A program made the translations under genes and the position numbers. Positions 49,808 to 60,503 of a DNA stretch of 64,000 nucleotides are shown here, in pieces. This DNA comes from Alopecurus myosuroides (taxonomy: Eukaryota; Streptophyta; Magnoliopsida; Poales; Poaceae): contig CM054061.1 of the NCBI GenBank assembly GCA_028641055.1, positions 30,181,523-30,245,522 on the forward strand, read 5' to 3'. Below the pieces are notes generated by a model. That model was not told the DNA's origin. It searched no databases and was given only the letters and a program-made list of their open reading frames with translations. How positions within the stretch are numbered: the stretch's first letter is position 1; each line of letters begins with the position of its first letter.

Positions 49808-49996
49808 TGGGAACTGAGTGCTAGCTCAGTGGCAATGGCTGCAGGTGTGCGCCCAGCCGACCCGGGTTCGAGTCCCAGCTGCGCGCGCCCGAGAGGCCCT
49901 CGGGTCCCAGCTGTGTGTGCTCACGCCCGGGTATCCCACTCCTACCTAACAACGTAGAATCAAGGGGAGGATCAGTCCCCCTTTGGTCACGTTTTT
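49808..49996 (+). mobile_element. tRNA-derived SINE with 14-bp target duplication
   Basis: TAAAGGAGGTCGAT occurs at 49794-49807 and 49997-50010. The 189-bp insert contains a polymerase III A box (TAGCTCAGTGG, about 49822-49832) and B box (GGTTCGAGTCC, 49865-49875) at tRNA-like spacing, a tRNA-unrelated body and a T-rich end (GTTTTTT). This is the layout of plant SINEs such as the Au family. It is not a tRNA gene because no acceptor stem closes. Confidence 0.92.
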
Positions 49997-50010
49997 TAAA
50001 GGAGGTCGAT

Positions 50011-50290
50011 AAACGGGCACAGTACACGCGGCAGAACTTCACTATTTTCGGACGTGTGTTACAAGCGACGAAGATTTACAACTTGCAACTTATCCTAACC
50101 GGCGGCTTACATGAAATATATAAAGGGGTAAACCTAAACAAAGATTGAATCCAGATCCAACTCGTCAACGACTCGTACCGTACCGCTTTGCTCGGCACTA
50201 ATTTCGCTCCGTCCAAACTTTTTCTTTATCTTTATATGAATTCTGATCACCACAAAATAACAAAATTTTCTTTTACGCGAACAGATTCCT
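50011..50290 (+). repeat. LTR-like repeat, copy 2, diverged
   Basis: Order and wording match 35150-35420: acttcactatttTCGG, GTTACAA, GATTTACAA, GGCGGCTTACA, ATATATAAAGG, ACTCGTACCGTACC, AATTTCGCTCC. The two copies differ at many places. The SINE at 49808 inserted at its left edge. Function and family unknown. Confidence 0.5.
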
Positions 50291-50702
50291 GATGACATCT
50301 CATGCATCGCTGCTTAAACAGACAAACGAATGTGTCTTGAATTTGTCAGTATAAGCAACGTTCGGGACAGCGGGACACGCTTGAATGGTGTTGTACCCCT
50401 ACGGGGCTGCTCATTTCCAGCCAAACGGGTCAATAGATATGGGAGCCACAAACGGCCAAGATTATACTCTATGAAAAAACATACAAGAACTTAGAAAGCA
50501 TTGGGGCGGCCGCCGGTCGCCGGAGCTAGTCCTCGTCGGAGAGAATGACATAGCCTGACTGTTGGTACAGGTGCGCCGGCAGGCTTGCTGGGCGCGGAGT
50601 AGTTGGCGGCTACGCAGGGTGCGATGCCGGCTCGAGCTTAAGGCATGGCCCTATCCAATTCCAAGTCTGGTCGATGAGCGGTGTGAACCACTTCGGCGGC
50701 TG

Positions 50703-51436
50703 TTACTCCATGGCCGCCATCTCCGCTCTGGCCTGCTCCTTTCCTGCCCTCGCTATCGTCACCGCTACCTCCACAGCCGCCACGACCGCCGCCGCGTCAC
50801 ACTCCTTCTCCTCCACACGCGTGTCCCTGGCCGCCATGGCGGAGTCGTGGAGCGACATGGCCAGCCCCTCCCACTTGGCCTCCGCCTCTAGGGTCGCGTC
50901 CACGTCGGCGACGTCATCGTCGGGCTCGTCCTTGATCGGCAACAGCGATAGCTTGCCGTTAATGCGTAGCGTCGCAACAACATGATGACATCATGGTTGG
51001 CACAACGATTGTTGCACTTGGCTGCGCGCAGTATGGGCCCCGAAGAAGGTGTGCCGCCACATATCTTGCTCGTCGTCAAACCATGTGTCCCGGTAGGGAC
51101 TATCCATGGCGAAGGGTGGTGGTTGCGTAGGTCCCCGGGGAGTTCTGTACGATGGTGGAAGATTTCCATCTCCCGCTCATGTCCTTCAGCGGGGATCGGT
51201 GGCACCAGAATCTGCTCCGGATTCAGATGACAATAATCGAACTGGTGAAAGTCGGGGCATGGTAGTGGGATCGCTTTGTCCCAGTACAACTGGCACTTCC
51301 TCTTGTTGAGGTCCGGCCGCTGGCGCGCGCAGTGGTCCTCTAGTTGTCCGGTGGGGTCATTTAGAAGGACACGGTTATGGTCCGGGCACGAGCTAGAGCG
51401 CGGGCTGGGGGTTGGGCTGGTTGGCGCACATGACAA
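50703..51436 (-). pseudogene. Unknown grass protein gene relic (frameshift and stop)
   Basis: Read leftward, 51436 to about 51110 encodes a coherent acidic to neutral stretch (QLEDHCARQRPDLNKRKC, FHQFDYCHLNPEQILVPP, GHEREMEIFHHRTELPG). Coding then continues in another frame after a CCC run (AMDSPYRDTWFDDEQDMW, HTFFGAHTARSQVQQ), meets a TGA near 51000, and ends at 50942-50703 with LPIKDEPDDDVADVD and an Ala/Glu-rich helix. The pieces read as one protein of about 240 residues. The low-complexity end and the spacing resemble multi-copy grass proteins, but I cannot name the family. No domain was recognised. Confidence 0.45.
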
Positions 51437-51767
51437 CCTTGTCTCCTGGTTGTGCTTGCCTTTGCCGAACTAGTGGGAGGGGCACATTTGCGACGGTGGA
51501 GTAGCTAAGGTTTGCTGCGGCGAGTGAGAAGGCAAGTGGGGAGAAGCGAGTGGGACGCGGGGACACATGCGGTTATATTAAGGTATGGAGGGAGGCTATC
51601 GGTCCGTTGGGCCACCGACATGTGGGCCATCACGTTTGATCAGGCGTAGTTGGCAAAACCAGACCAAATTTGGCCTGCAAATAAGCATCCATTGGCAAAA
51701 CTAGACACGCGCCCTTTTGGATCTTGATTTCTAGCTCGCGTGCTCAAAACTGGGACCAAATGCCTAA

Positions 51768-52021
51768 GGGCATGTACAATCGTTCGGTCGAGGGTGTCGG
51801 AATCTTTCTCCATGTCACCTACCGACGGTCCAACGAGATAGCCTATACAACATGTAGTTTGTTTAGCTGTCTATAACAACCAAAATTCCGGACCGTCAAA
51901 ATCGGAGATGAACTGACCGTCTTTATTTTTACAGACGGACGGTGTCGTTTTTCGTTTTCACTCTGCCGCACGTAACGTGTGTTGTGTTAGAGACGTCTGA
52001 CTAGACATTGTTCTACATGCC
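51768..52021. repeat. Tourist/Harbinger-like MITE with TAA duplication
   Basis: The left end GGGCATGTACAAT is inverted at the right as ATTGTTCTACATGCC, and TAA stands outside both ends (51765-51767 and 52022-52024). At 254 bp with no ORF it fits PIF/Harbinger-derived MITEs. It ends 323 bp upstream of the L12 start codon. Confidence 0.75.
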
Positions 52022-52344
52022 TAAGAAGGCTGGGCCGTAGGAGGTGTCGTGAGTCTTGACGAGACGAGACCCAACCAACAAATTAAGAGATTCTAAAAAA
52101 ACAAAAACAAATTAAGAGCAGAGGCGATAGTCGCGACCTTTTCCTGCACGTCGTGATCGCCGTCCATCACCGATCCAGCGTCCAGAAACGCGCGACCGCC
52201 GTGGCTAACGCACGTCACACTCGTTTCCTACGTAACCCGTCTTCTTATCTTATCCACCACGGTCGCGCCTCTTTCTTCTTTGCCTCTGCCATCGCCAGGT
52301 CCGAGCGAACAGAGCAGAGCAGAACCACACTCGGCGCCGCGGCC

Positions 52345-52872
52345 ATGGCTTCCACCGCCCTCTCCTCAGCCTTCTCCGTCCTCCACGCCAAACCCGCCAT
52401 ATCCTTCCTCCCCCGGCCTCGGGCATTCATCTTGACGAGCCACGGCCGCCGCCCCTCGCTCGCCGTCGCCTGCACCACCACCGCCTCCCCGAAGGTGCTG
52501 GAGCTGGGAGACGCCATTTCCGGCCTCACCCTGGAGGAGGCCCGCCTGCTGGTGGACCACCTGCAGGAGCGCCTCGGCGTGTCGGCGGCGTCGTTCGCGC
52601 CCGCGGCCGCCGTGGCCGCCGCGCCGGCCGCGGCCGAGGCGGAGGCGCCAGCGGAGAAGACGGAGTTCGACGTGGTGATCGAGGAGGTGCCGAGCAGCGC
52701 CCGCATCGCGACCATCAAGGTGGTGCGCGCGCTCACCAGCCTGGCGCTCAAGGAGGCCAAGGACCTCATCGAGGGCCTCCCCAAGAAGCTCAAGGAGGCC
52801 GTCGCCAAGGACGAGGCCGAGGAAGCCAAGAAGCAGCTCGAGGCCGTCGGCGCAAAGGTCACCATCGCCTGA
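52345..52872 (+). CDS. RPL12: Plastid ribosomal protein bL12c (L7/L12)
   Basis: A single exon of 175 residues. The start at 52345 lies in a good plant context (GCCATGGCT); an upstream in-frame ATG at 52153 would add a non-targeting extension. Residues 1-48 are Ser/Ala/Arg/Pro-rich, as in a chloroplast transit peptide. The N-terminal dimerisation domain follows ([20 protein letters not shown]), then an Ala-rich hinge (about 87-108), and the C-terminal factor-binding domain ([47 protein letters not shown]). L12 forms the stalk of the 70S plastid ribosome and recruits elongation factors. The frame is intact and of normal length. Multi-copy nuclear genes for this protein are known in plants. Confidence 0.96.
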   Translation: MASTALSSAFSVLHAKPAISFLPRPRAFILTSHGRRPSLAVACTTTASPKVLELGDAISGLTLEEARLLVDHLQERLGVSAASFAPAAAVAAAPAAAEAEAPAEKTEFDVVIEEVPSSARIATIKVVRALTSLALKEAKDLIEGLPKKLKEAVAKDEAEEAKKQLEAVGAKVTIA

Positions 52873-52900
52873 TCTTACACCAACGAGCTGCTAGGATGTA

Positions 52901-52981
52901 CTAGCTCCGTTCCAAAATGTAAGCCTTTTTAGAAAGCTAAACTAGTTTGCTAAAAAGGCTTACATTTTGGGACGGAGGGAG
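52901..52981. repeat. Stowaway MITE (81 bp) 28 bp after the L12 stop codon
   Basis: The sequence is almost one perfect hairpin: CTAGCTCCGTTCCAAAATGT at the left and CTCCCTCCGTCCCAAAATGT on the other strand from the right, continuing AAGCCTTTTTAG. TA stands outside both ends (52899-52900, 52982-52983). The CTCCCTCCGT terminus and TA target are diagnostic of Stowaway elements. It probably lies in the 3' untranslated region of the L12 gene. Confidence 0.93.
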
Positions 52982-53379
52982 TACTGTCGTAATTTTTACG
53001 AGGATTTTTCCATGTCCTGAAGATAAAATTTCTGTAACTGTATCCGGCTGCAAGGTTCTGCGTTTCTTTCTACTCTGTTTCTTTTCTACACCAAGATGAT
53101 GCATACATGATACATGGGTATAGGTGGACTGGCCGAACCACATTCTGGTGTTTCATTTCATTCTGGATTTACTGATCTGTGTTGGTTGGTATTGTGATCG
53201 GTTCAAAATGAAAGACACACAGAGACAAACCTGCAGTGTTAACGATGTCTGTCAGGTTAGAGTATAGTTCAGAGCGCTTGGCCTCAGTACGCAAGTGGTA
53301 AGGCGAAGACTGAAGGGTTCGTAGACAAAAAAAAAACATATTGCTCGCTAACGGTATATGGTTCTAAATTTTGACCGGA

Positions 53380-53900
53380 GTTTTCCAAAATCGTCTGAAA
53401 TTCAGCCGGAGTTTCTGAAAGACTGGAACTGAACCAAAGTTTGCCACTGGCATACGGTTCTGAAAGACTGAAACTGAACCAAAGTTTGCCACTGGCATAC
53501 GGTTCTGAAAGACTGAAACTGAACCAAAGTTTTCGAAATTCGACACAAAAATATAGTACTAGTACTTCTGTTTCAACCTGATGAGGACCCAGTCTGATTC
53601 TGTTTCAGCCTGAGGACCCAGACCGACTAAACCAAGAATATTCAGTTTGACAGTAAATTCAGCCAGATTTTGCAAAAATGCCGGAAAATTCACATTGGAC
53701 AGTTTGCCAATGGTATATTGTTCTAAACCAGAGTTTTTGAAATTTTACCACAAAATATAGTAGTAGTAGTACATTTTCAACCTGAGGACCCAGACGACTG
53801 ATTCTGTTTTCAAACTGAGGACCCAGACTGACTAAACCACGAATATTCAGTTTGACAGTATAATATCGAAACTCAGCCAGAATATTTCAAAAATTCCCAG
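53380..53900. repeat. Local tandem and dispersed repeats downstream of L12
   Basis: The segment ctgaaagactgaaactgaac...ccactggcatacggtt occurs twice in tandem (period about 51 bp) and a third time partly, at about 53408-53535. Further on, gaggacccagactgactaaa and aatattcagtttgacagta recur at about 53600 and 53830, a diverged duplication of about 220 bp. No protein-like ORF. Origin unknown. Confidence 0.7.
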
Positions 53901-54074
53901 CAAAGTTAATTATGTTTAGGACTCGCAATAATCAGTGATCGTACGTATATTGAAGTGAAAAGTATCAGCAAAACCGGCACGGCACTGTTCTGGCAAGGGA
54001 ATCCAACTCACGCACACACCGGTAGATCCATGTATAAACGCCGCATACCGCAGAGGAGCATCGATCCATCGCAA

Positions 54075-54790
54075 TCAGCAATCGCCATGGAGCGACGGCA
54101 CGATGGGCCAGAACTCCTCGAGGCCCCAGAAGCCGTCGCCCGTCGCCACCACCGCCGCTTGCAAAAACTCCGGCGGTACGCCGCCGGCACACCCGTCACC
54201 ACCTCCTCCTCCTTCGTGGCCCACGTATCCCGGCTGATGATAATGGCCATCCCAGGCGCTGACGTCGTAGTCCGCCGCTCGGCCCACGGAGTTGCTGCAG
54301 CTGCTCTGGGACTCGGTCACCGCCAACGCGACCGGCTGTTGCCCGGCACTCTCGCTGGTGCCCTCGCCGCCGGTGCGCTTTTTCAGTATCTTGGTCCTCC
54401 AGAAGTTCTTGATCTCGTTGTCAGTCCGGCCGGGGAGGTGCCTGGCGATCTTGGACCACCGGTTGCCCCACCTCCCCTGGAGCTCCACGATGAGCACGTG
54501 CTCCTCCGGCGTGATGTTGCCCCGCCGCACGTCCGGGCGCAGGTAGTTCAGCCACCGCAGCCGGCAGCTCTTGCCCGTGCGGTTCAGGCCTGCACGTCCA
54601 TATGTACATAATTTGCTCTCACATGCATGGGGAACGATCAGTTGATGAACGTACCGGCGGCGCGGGCGAGGCTGTTCCAGGCGCCCTCGCCGTTGGCGGC
54701 GACGTAGTTGGCGAGGACGAGGTCCTCCTCCATCGTCCACGGGCCCTTCCTCACGGCCGTATCCGCTCCGCCGCGGCCCTCCACCTGCAT
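54075..54790 (-). CDS. R2R3-MYB transcription factor, two exons
   Basis: Exon 1 is 54790-54655 and exon 2 is 54589-54075, joined across a 65-bp GT-AG intron, giving 216 residues. The intron falls in R2 after WNSLARAAG, a conserved site in plant MYB genes. R2 ([12 protein letters not shown]...[14 protein letters not shown]) and R3 ([36 protein letters not shown]) have the regular tryptophans. The R3 wording KNFWRTK and a short C-terminal FWGLEEFWP element suggest subgroup 19/20 relatives (MYB21/24/2/62 group), which act in jasmonate-linked flower development or stress. The subgroup is an inference. The bHLH-interaction motif is absent. The frame is intact. The protein should be nuclear. Confidence 0.93.
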
Positions 54791-55278
54791 GGCTAAGCTA
54801 GCTCGCTCCGGCCGCGCGCGCGTTGCCAGCTCCAATCCAAGCCGGCGGCGTGACGTACGCGGTATCCAACCAACACGCCGCGTTCTTTTCATAGATATAG
54901 TCGGAGGGCTCGGAGCTGGGCCGGACGGCGACGTGAGCGGGGCACTTTCGGCACGCCTAACTCTGAAAGCGCTCGCCCGGAGCTCCCGAAATGGCCATGG
55001 CGGCGACGTGTCAGCAGGCTGCCTTAGCTCGTCTTTCCGCCCTTCCGCCGTGGTTTGGGGTTAGATTCGCACGTGTGTATTCCCGCAGCTGCACATGCAC
55101 GAGCTGATTACGTACTGTACGTGTTTGCGTGTTTGGTTCCAACGCCAGCTAGCTGTAGTAGTACGCTTTGTTTTCGTTACGGAGTGGTATCGTTATCGTT
55201 TTCCTTAATTCGGCCCGGTAGTTAACGAGGTGTGTCTCGCTAATTTCGTGATGGTGTTTTAATGGGGGAATTATTGGA
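54791..55278. other. Upstream region of the MYB gene
   Basis: No other gene is seen. The MYB gene is read leftward, so this holds its promoter. I found no convincing TATA box. The right edge is the MULE target duplication at 55279. Confidence 0.5.
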
Positions 55279-55287
55279 TTATTAGAA

Positions 55288-55410
55288 GGAAAAAGTCCAA
55301 TATCAACCCTGAACTCGTAGACCGTAGCGAAATCGAACCCCAAAGTCCAAATCCCTGAAATCAGCACTCTCAACTATCAAATCCCGGTCTAAATTAAACC
55401 CTGACTGCGT
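55288..55410 (+). repeat. Left terminal inverted repeat of the MULE
   Basis: Begins GGAAAAAGTCCAATATC and contains CGAAATCGAACCCC and CAGCACTCTCAACT. Similarity to the right repeat stops after GCGT at 55410. The transposase start lies about 525 bp inside. Confidence 0.9.
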
Positions 55411-55934
55411 TCCCTAACGGGGTTTGTCGACGTGGCTACGGGTAAGCAGGATTCCTGTTTTTTTTCTCTATTTTCCGTGGGGCGGGAAGAGTTACGCTGG
55501 TTGCTCGTGGCTTTGTCGTCAGCAAGCTGGGCTGGGCCGGCCCAGTTAGAGGCCACCGGGCGCTTATTATGTACGCGTCACCGAGCGAAGGAGCCCATCC
55601 ACCGTAGAAGGCGACGAGGCGCCTCCCCTGTTTCTTCTCTGCTCCCGCGACGTCAATGGCGACAGGCGGATGATCGACTGCATCGGCGACGATCGGAACG
55701 GCGAACTGCGAGCAGCAACTAGCACAGGTTTGTCCATGGCATCCTCCTCTTATGGGAAGCGTTTTAAGGCATGTCTCCGTAGCATTAGGGTTAGGGTTTA
55801 TTTGGGTAAAAGTTAGAATTTTCGGTGACATAAAAGTAGGGTTTTTGGTTGGATTGGAGTCGATTTTTTGTGCTTTTATGGCTTTATTAGTAGCGTTGAA
55901 TAGTGATATGGTTCTGTTAATTTGCAGTTACAGC

Positions 55935-58900
55935 ATGGATCCAACAGAGATTTTGACTGTTAGATTTCATGTTGGAGGCGACTTTGTCCGCATTGGTCTG
56001 ACATTAGATTATGTTGGAGGTGATGAGGAGTATTCTCAAATAGAGAGGGACAAGCTTTCATTGCAGGAACTGAAAGGATATTTGAAGGATCATGTGCAGC
56101 TGAAAGAAGCAATGACGATTTATTTTCTTATTCATGGGAAAGATTTGTCAAGTGGATTGGTATTTCTGAATGATGACATGAAATGTGTGCAGATGGCTGA
56201 GTTTGTTTGTGTTGGAGGAGTGGCTGATGTGTATGTTGAGTACCATGGGGAGCAGGACAGCAAGGAGAGTAGCAGCTGCAGTGATTTTGAGGATGAAATT
56301 ATGCATTTAAGTGATGATCAACCTGCTGTCATGACTGCTGAAGATGAGCACATTGATGTTGATTCTGAAGATGTTCTAATTGTTGATGACAAAGGTGTTA
56401 TTGCAGAGGTAATTTCCAGTCATGTGAAGCAAAGAAGAGCTAGGATACATGCTGTAGGTAATGATACTGATGAAGCTATAGTATCCCAAGTTTGCAATCC
56501 AAGCCAAGCCCCTGTTTCTGCAGCAATGCCAGAAGATGCAGCAGTGCAAGATGCACTAATGACAGAAGATGCAGCAATGCATGAATATGCATGTACTGAC
56601 AGTGAAGATGCAGCTACTGACAGTGACCCTGAATACATGCCTCATAGTGAGGACAGTGGTGAAGGTTCAGAGGTGGTAGAGCTAAGAAGGCATGCCAGGA
56701 AATTTAAAAAAAAATGAGAGATACTAAAAGCTGGATTGGAAGAGACCTTACTAAAGCAGTTCCCATTAATTTGGTTGCAAACATAGAGGAACAGCTAGAG
56801 GGAGATGAGAAGGACTGGAACTATGATTCATCAGATGAGGACTATTCTTATAGTGAAGATTCAGATGGAAAGGTAGTGAAGAGGAAGAGCAGGTTTCCAA
56901 GATACAATAATGACACAGAAATTCCAAAGTTTGAGTTGTCAATGGTCTTTAGAAGCAAGAACCAACTTGTCAAAGCACTAAAGAGATATGGGCTTGTGAC
57001 AAAAAGAAGCATTGTGTTCAAGAAATCAGAGTCAGACAGAGTGAGGTCCAAGTGTGGCTGGGATGGATGTCCTTGGTTGATCTATGCAGCAAAGACATCA
57101 AGGACAAGTAGATTCCAAGTCATTACATTCAATGATGAACATCATTGTGCCCAAAACAGAGAGAACAAACTTGTGACCTCCAAGGTTATTGCACAGAGGT
57201 ATGAACATTTTATACTTGCTAATCCAATGTGGAAGACTGAGAGCATGAAAGCCACTGTGTTGCAAGATATGTTTGTTGATGTCTCCACCTCAAAGTGCAA
57301 GCATGCTAAGGAAATTGTTATGGACAGACTGATGTGTGGCATGAAGAATGAATACGCAAGGGTTTTTGATTATCAGTTGGAGCTTCTTAGGAGTAATCCA
57401 GGTAGTACTGTGGATGTGTGCTTTGATCCAAAAATAATGGATCAAAATGTTTTTCAGAGCTTCTATGTATGCTTTAAGGCATTGAAGGAAGGATTCAAAT
57501 CTGGTTGCAGGAAGGTGATTTGTTTAGATGGCTATTTTTTCAAAGGAGCTGTGAAGGGTGAACTGCTTTGTGCTATAGCCAGGGATGCTAATAATCAAAT
57601 GTATCCACTAGCTTGGGCTGTAGTTGAGCAAGAAACAAATGAGACATGGAAATGGTTCATTGGACTACTCATTAAAGATCTGGATATTAATAATAGTGGA
57701 GCTGGTTGGGTATTCATCTCAGATCAGCATAGGGACTGATAAATGCAATGACTGATTATCTGCCAAATGCAGAGCACAGAATGTGTGCTAGGCATATCTA
57801 TGCCAACTGGAGGAAGAAGCACAGGGCACATGAGTGGCAGAATTTTTTTTGGGCAGTGGCTAAAGCAGCTAACATCCAAGATTTCAACTATTACAGAGCA
57901 AAACTTGCACAAGAAACACCAGATGGTGTCAAGGATATGATGAAAACTGATCCAACACATTGGGCCAGGGCATATTTTCCTGTTGGTTCTAAGTGTGAAT
58001 CAGTGGACAACAATTTGTGTGAGTCCTTCAATCATGCTATTGTGGATGCAAGGTTTTATCCAATAATCTCAATGCAAGAGAAAATTAGAAAGAAAATATT
58101 CACTAGGATTCAGGAGCAGAGGGCTAAAGGTGAGAAATTTCAAGGAAAAATATGCCCTAGCATATTTAAAAAATTGCAAGCAAGCATAGCAAGAACCCAG
58201 TTCATGGAGGTGTTGTGGAATGGAAAAGGTGGGCATGAAGTGAAGTTGCTCACTGGGAGAAGAAGGCAGTACACAGTAAGTTTGATCAAAAGAACTTGTT
58301 CCTGTGGTTACTTCCAGCTCTCTGGCCTACCATGCTCTCATGCCATAGCATCAATACACAAGTGCAAGAAACAGGTGGATGACTACATAGATCCTTTCTA
58401 CAACATTGAAACATTCAACAAAATTTATGATCACTGCTTGGAGCCTGTGGAGGGTGAGGAGATGTGGCCTATTTCTTCTAATCCTAGGCCACAAGCACCT
58501 GGTTATGTTAGGATGCCAGGGAGGCCTAAGAAAATGCAAGGAAGAGGGAAGACCATGAGAAACCAGTGGGCAAGAAAATGAGAAAACATGGCACAATTAT
58601 AGTTTGTGGAATGTGTGGCACAGCAGGGCACAACAGGTCTAGTTCCAGCAAGAATCCAGAGAAAGGAAAAAAGAAAAATGTCCATCTAGTCAAAACTGCC
58701 AAGAAAAAATCCAAGGGAGAGGTAATTTACATGATTTTTCATGACTTTGCATGCTCCACAGTAATTTCGATGCATTATCATGATTTTTTATGACTTCCAA
58801 TGCTTGCCATTAATTCCAAATAAACTTTATACCATTTAGGACACTACTGGCAATGTTGCTGCTGCATCTAGCTCTCAACCTACATCAGGTGCTTCTCAAC

Positions 58901-59223
58901 CCGCATCAGGTGCTTCTCAACCTGCTCCAGCAACAACAGGTACTGCAACAAGGAAGTTCAAACCTCCAAGAACCAAAGCTACAGCTCCACAACCTGCATC
59001 AGGTGCTGCTCAAGCTGCTCCAGGACCGAGAACTGCAGCAAATGCTTCTGCTCAAGCTGCTCCAGGACCAAGAACTGCATTAGGTCCTTCTCAACCTGCT
59101 TCAGCAACAGGAAATCCAGCAACTGGTAGTGCCAGAGGAAGAGGAGCCAAGAGGGGCAGACCTGCTTCTTCAATTCCATCCTACTCATACTTCAATTGCA
59201 GTGGCAACAACTCATGGATGTAA
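55935..59223 (+). pseudogene. MULE transposase (MuDR family) with three one-base frame breaks
   Basis: Start ATG 55935 follows a likely intron end (TTTGCAG). Segment 1 (to 56717) is a PB1-like N-terminal domain followed by a Glu/Asp-rich stretch. Segment 2 (56714-57739) has the MuDR DNA-binding zinc domain (CGWDGCPWLIYA, HHC), then the transposase core with DGYFFKGAVKGELL (first catalytic Asp) and AWAVVEQE. Segment 3 (57748-58581) has RMCARHIYANW, a catalytic Glu candidate in CESFNHAI, and the SWIM zinc finger CSCGYFQLSGLPCSHAI. The last part (58566-59223, one intron 58722-58839) has a C-x2-C-x4-H knuckle whose fourth residue is Ser, and an Ala/Pro/Gln-rich tail. Breaks lie at A9 (56705), G3 (57733) and A4 (58577), each equal to one lost base. 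Confidence 0.9.
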
Positions 59224-59665
59224 CATGTGTGCTATTTTGTCATTTTGATGATCATGTGCTTGTAAGCACCTTCCAGACAATGTGTGATATTGTCCACTAT
59301 GTTCTGTTGCAAACATTGACAAATGTTGCCAGCTATTTAGTTCTTAAATGGTGCAAACATGTAAGCTATGGTCCATATGCTATAATTAGGAATTTCCTAG
59401 TATTTCTGTTGTTCCAGATGGTAACTATTTCATGTGATCAAAATTTAGTTTAAATTTTCCATTATTATTGCAAGTTCTATCCATATATCCCAAATAACAG
59501 GAAAATATAGCATATATCATACCAAATTGCATTCCATTCATTGATAACCAGTGCACTTCCATTACAAACCATTCCATTGCAACATACATATCCAGTGTAT
59601 ATCCCAGGTCTAACCATTCCATTGCACTACAGACATATTAATTTCACTCCATAACACTAGAAACC
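59224..59665. other. Spacer between the two convergent MULE genes
   Basis: About 440 bp of AT-rich sequence with no protein-like ORF. It must hold the 3' ends of both genes. The stretch ccattccattgc recurs near 59570 and 59620. Confidence 0.5.
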
Positions 59666-60312
59666 TCAGATCAATACACTATCATCTTCCCAACAACAAC
59701 ACCTAAAACAAACACACAGAAAACCATCACAACATTCATGTATTTTTCCCTTAATTGCTTCTAGTTCTGCATTTTTCTCCTTTAGTTGAGCCTGCAGAGA
59801 CATCACTGCATTGGTTGGTTCTTGTTCATGTCCTTCCATAGCCACCGTTGCACTTTCTTCTTCAGCCCTAGCAGCAGCTCCTAATCCCCTCAGCCTCCAC
59901 ACATCATCCCTCAAATCTCCAATCAATTCACTAAAAAATTTGGCAGCTCACCATCGTACCATTCAACAAAGCCACATCCACCATGTTGAGTTCAATCAGA
60001 GAAAGGAAATTTCGCAAAAATCAATGCATCAGATAAGAGTACAGGAAGAAGGCATACAAACAGAGAAATTTCGAAAAAAATCGAACTCATCATCGCATCC
60101 ATGCACGCATAATACCTCCTCCCTGGATTTTGACAGCTCCACGAGATCCATCTCGGGGCCTTGCGAGGAGGATTGCAGCGACACTTCTTCTCCGGCGGAT
60201 TGTACCCCATTGGAATCTCCCTGTACGGCATCGGAGACCTCGACTCCACGCCCCTCCTTCCACTAGCCCTCCGAAATCCAGGAGCGGAAGAGGCCCCCGA
60301 AGTCCACGACAT
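59666..60312 (-). pseudogene. GRF-type zinc-finger and coiled-coil ORF of the MULE
   Basis: ATG at 60312 opens a frame with a basic N-terminus (GFRRASGRRG) and a GRF zinc-finger first half: CRCNPPRK...SCQNPGRRYYAC. The rest of the finger (GGCGFVEWYDGELP) appears further left at about 59985-59940, after about 120 bp that look like an intron, although no standard AG acceptor is visible. The remaining frame (59926-59666) encodes LIGDLRDDVW, an Ala/Glu-rich segment, a coiled coil (LQAQLKEKNAELEAIKGK) and a hydrophobic Cys-rich end. A T-run at 59934-59939 is one base short of keeping the frame. GRF fingers bind single-stranded nucleic acids in known proteins. Its place matches mudrB of maize MuDR, but the sequence is a different family as far as I can see. 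Confidence 0.6.
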
Positions 60313-60503
60313 CGCGCCGCCCTGATCTATGCTCGCTGTGCTCGCAGCCGTGCTCGCCGTCGTGCTCGCTCTCTAACCCTAGGTCAAAACAGAACACAAA
60401 TTCCCCAATCTTAACTAAAAGACAACTGCACCGGTCAACACCTGCCCCACATGTCAGGTCAATCCCTGTCGACTATTGCCACATCACCGTTTTTCCCACT
60501 AAG

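Noticed and set aside
49820..49880. tRNA gene
   Set aside because: A and B boxes are present, but no closing acceptor stem was seen, and a target duplication brackets a 189-bp unit; it is a SINE.
52245..52865. 206-residue minus ORF opposite the L12 gene
   Set aside because: Shadow of a well-supported plus-strand gene; Ser/Ala bias follows from the GC-rich codons.
53408..53535. CRISPR-like array
   Set aside because: Only two to three units without unique spacers in a plant nuclear context; simple tandem duplication.
54292..54546. Plus-strand ORF opposite the MYB gene
   Set aside because: Antisense shadow of the MYB exon 2; no independent evidence.
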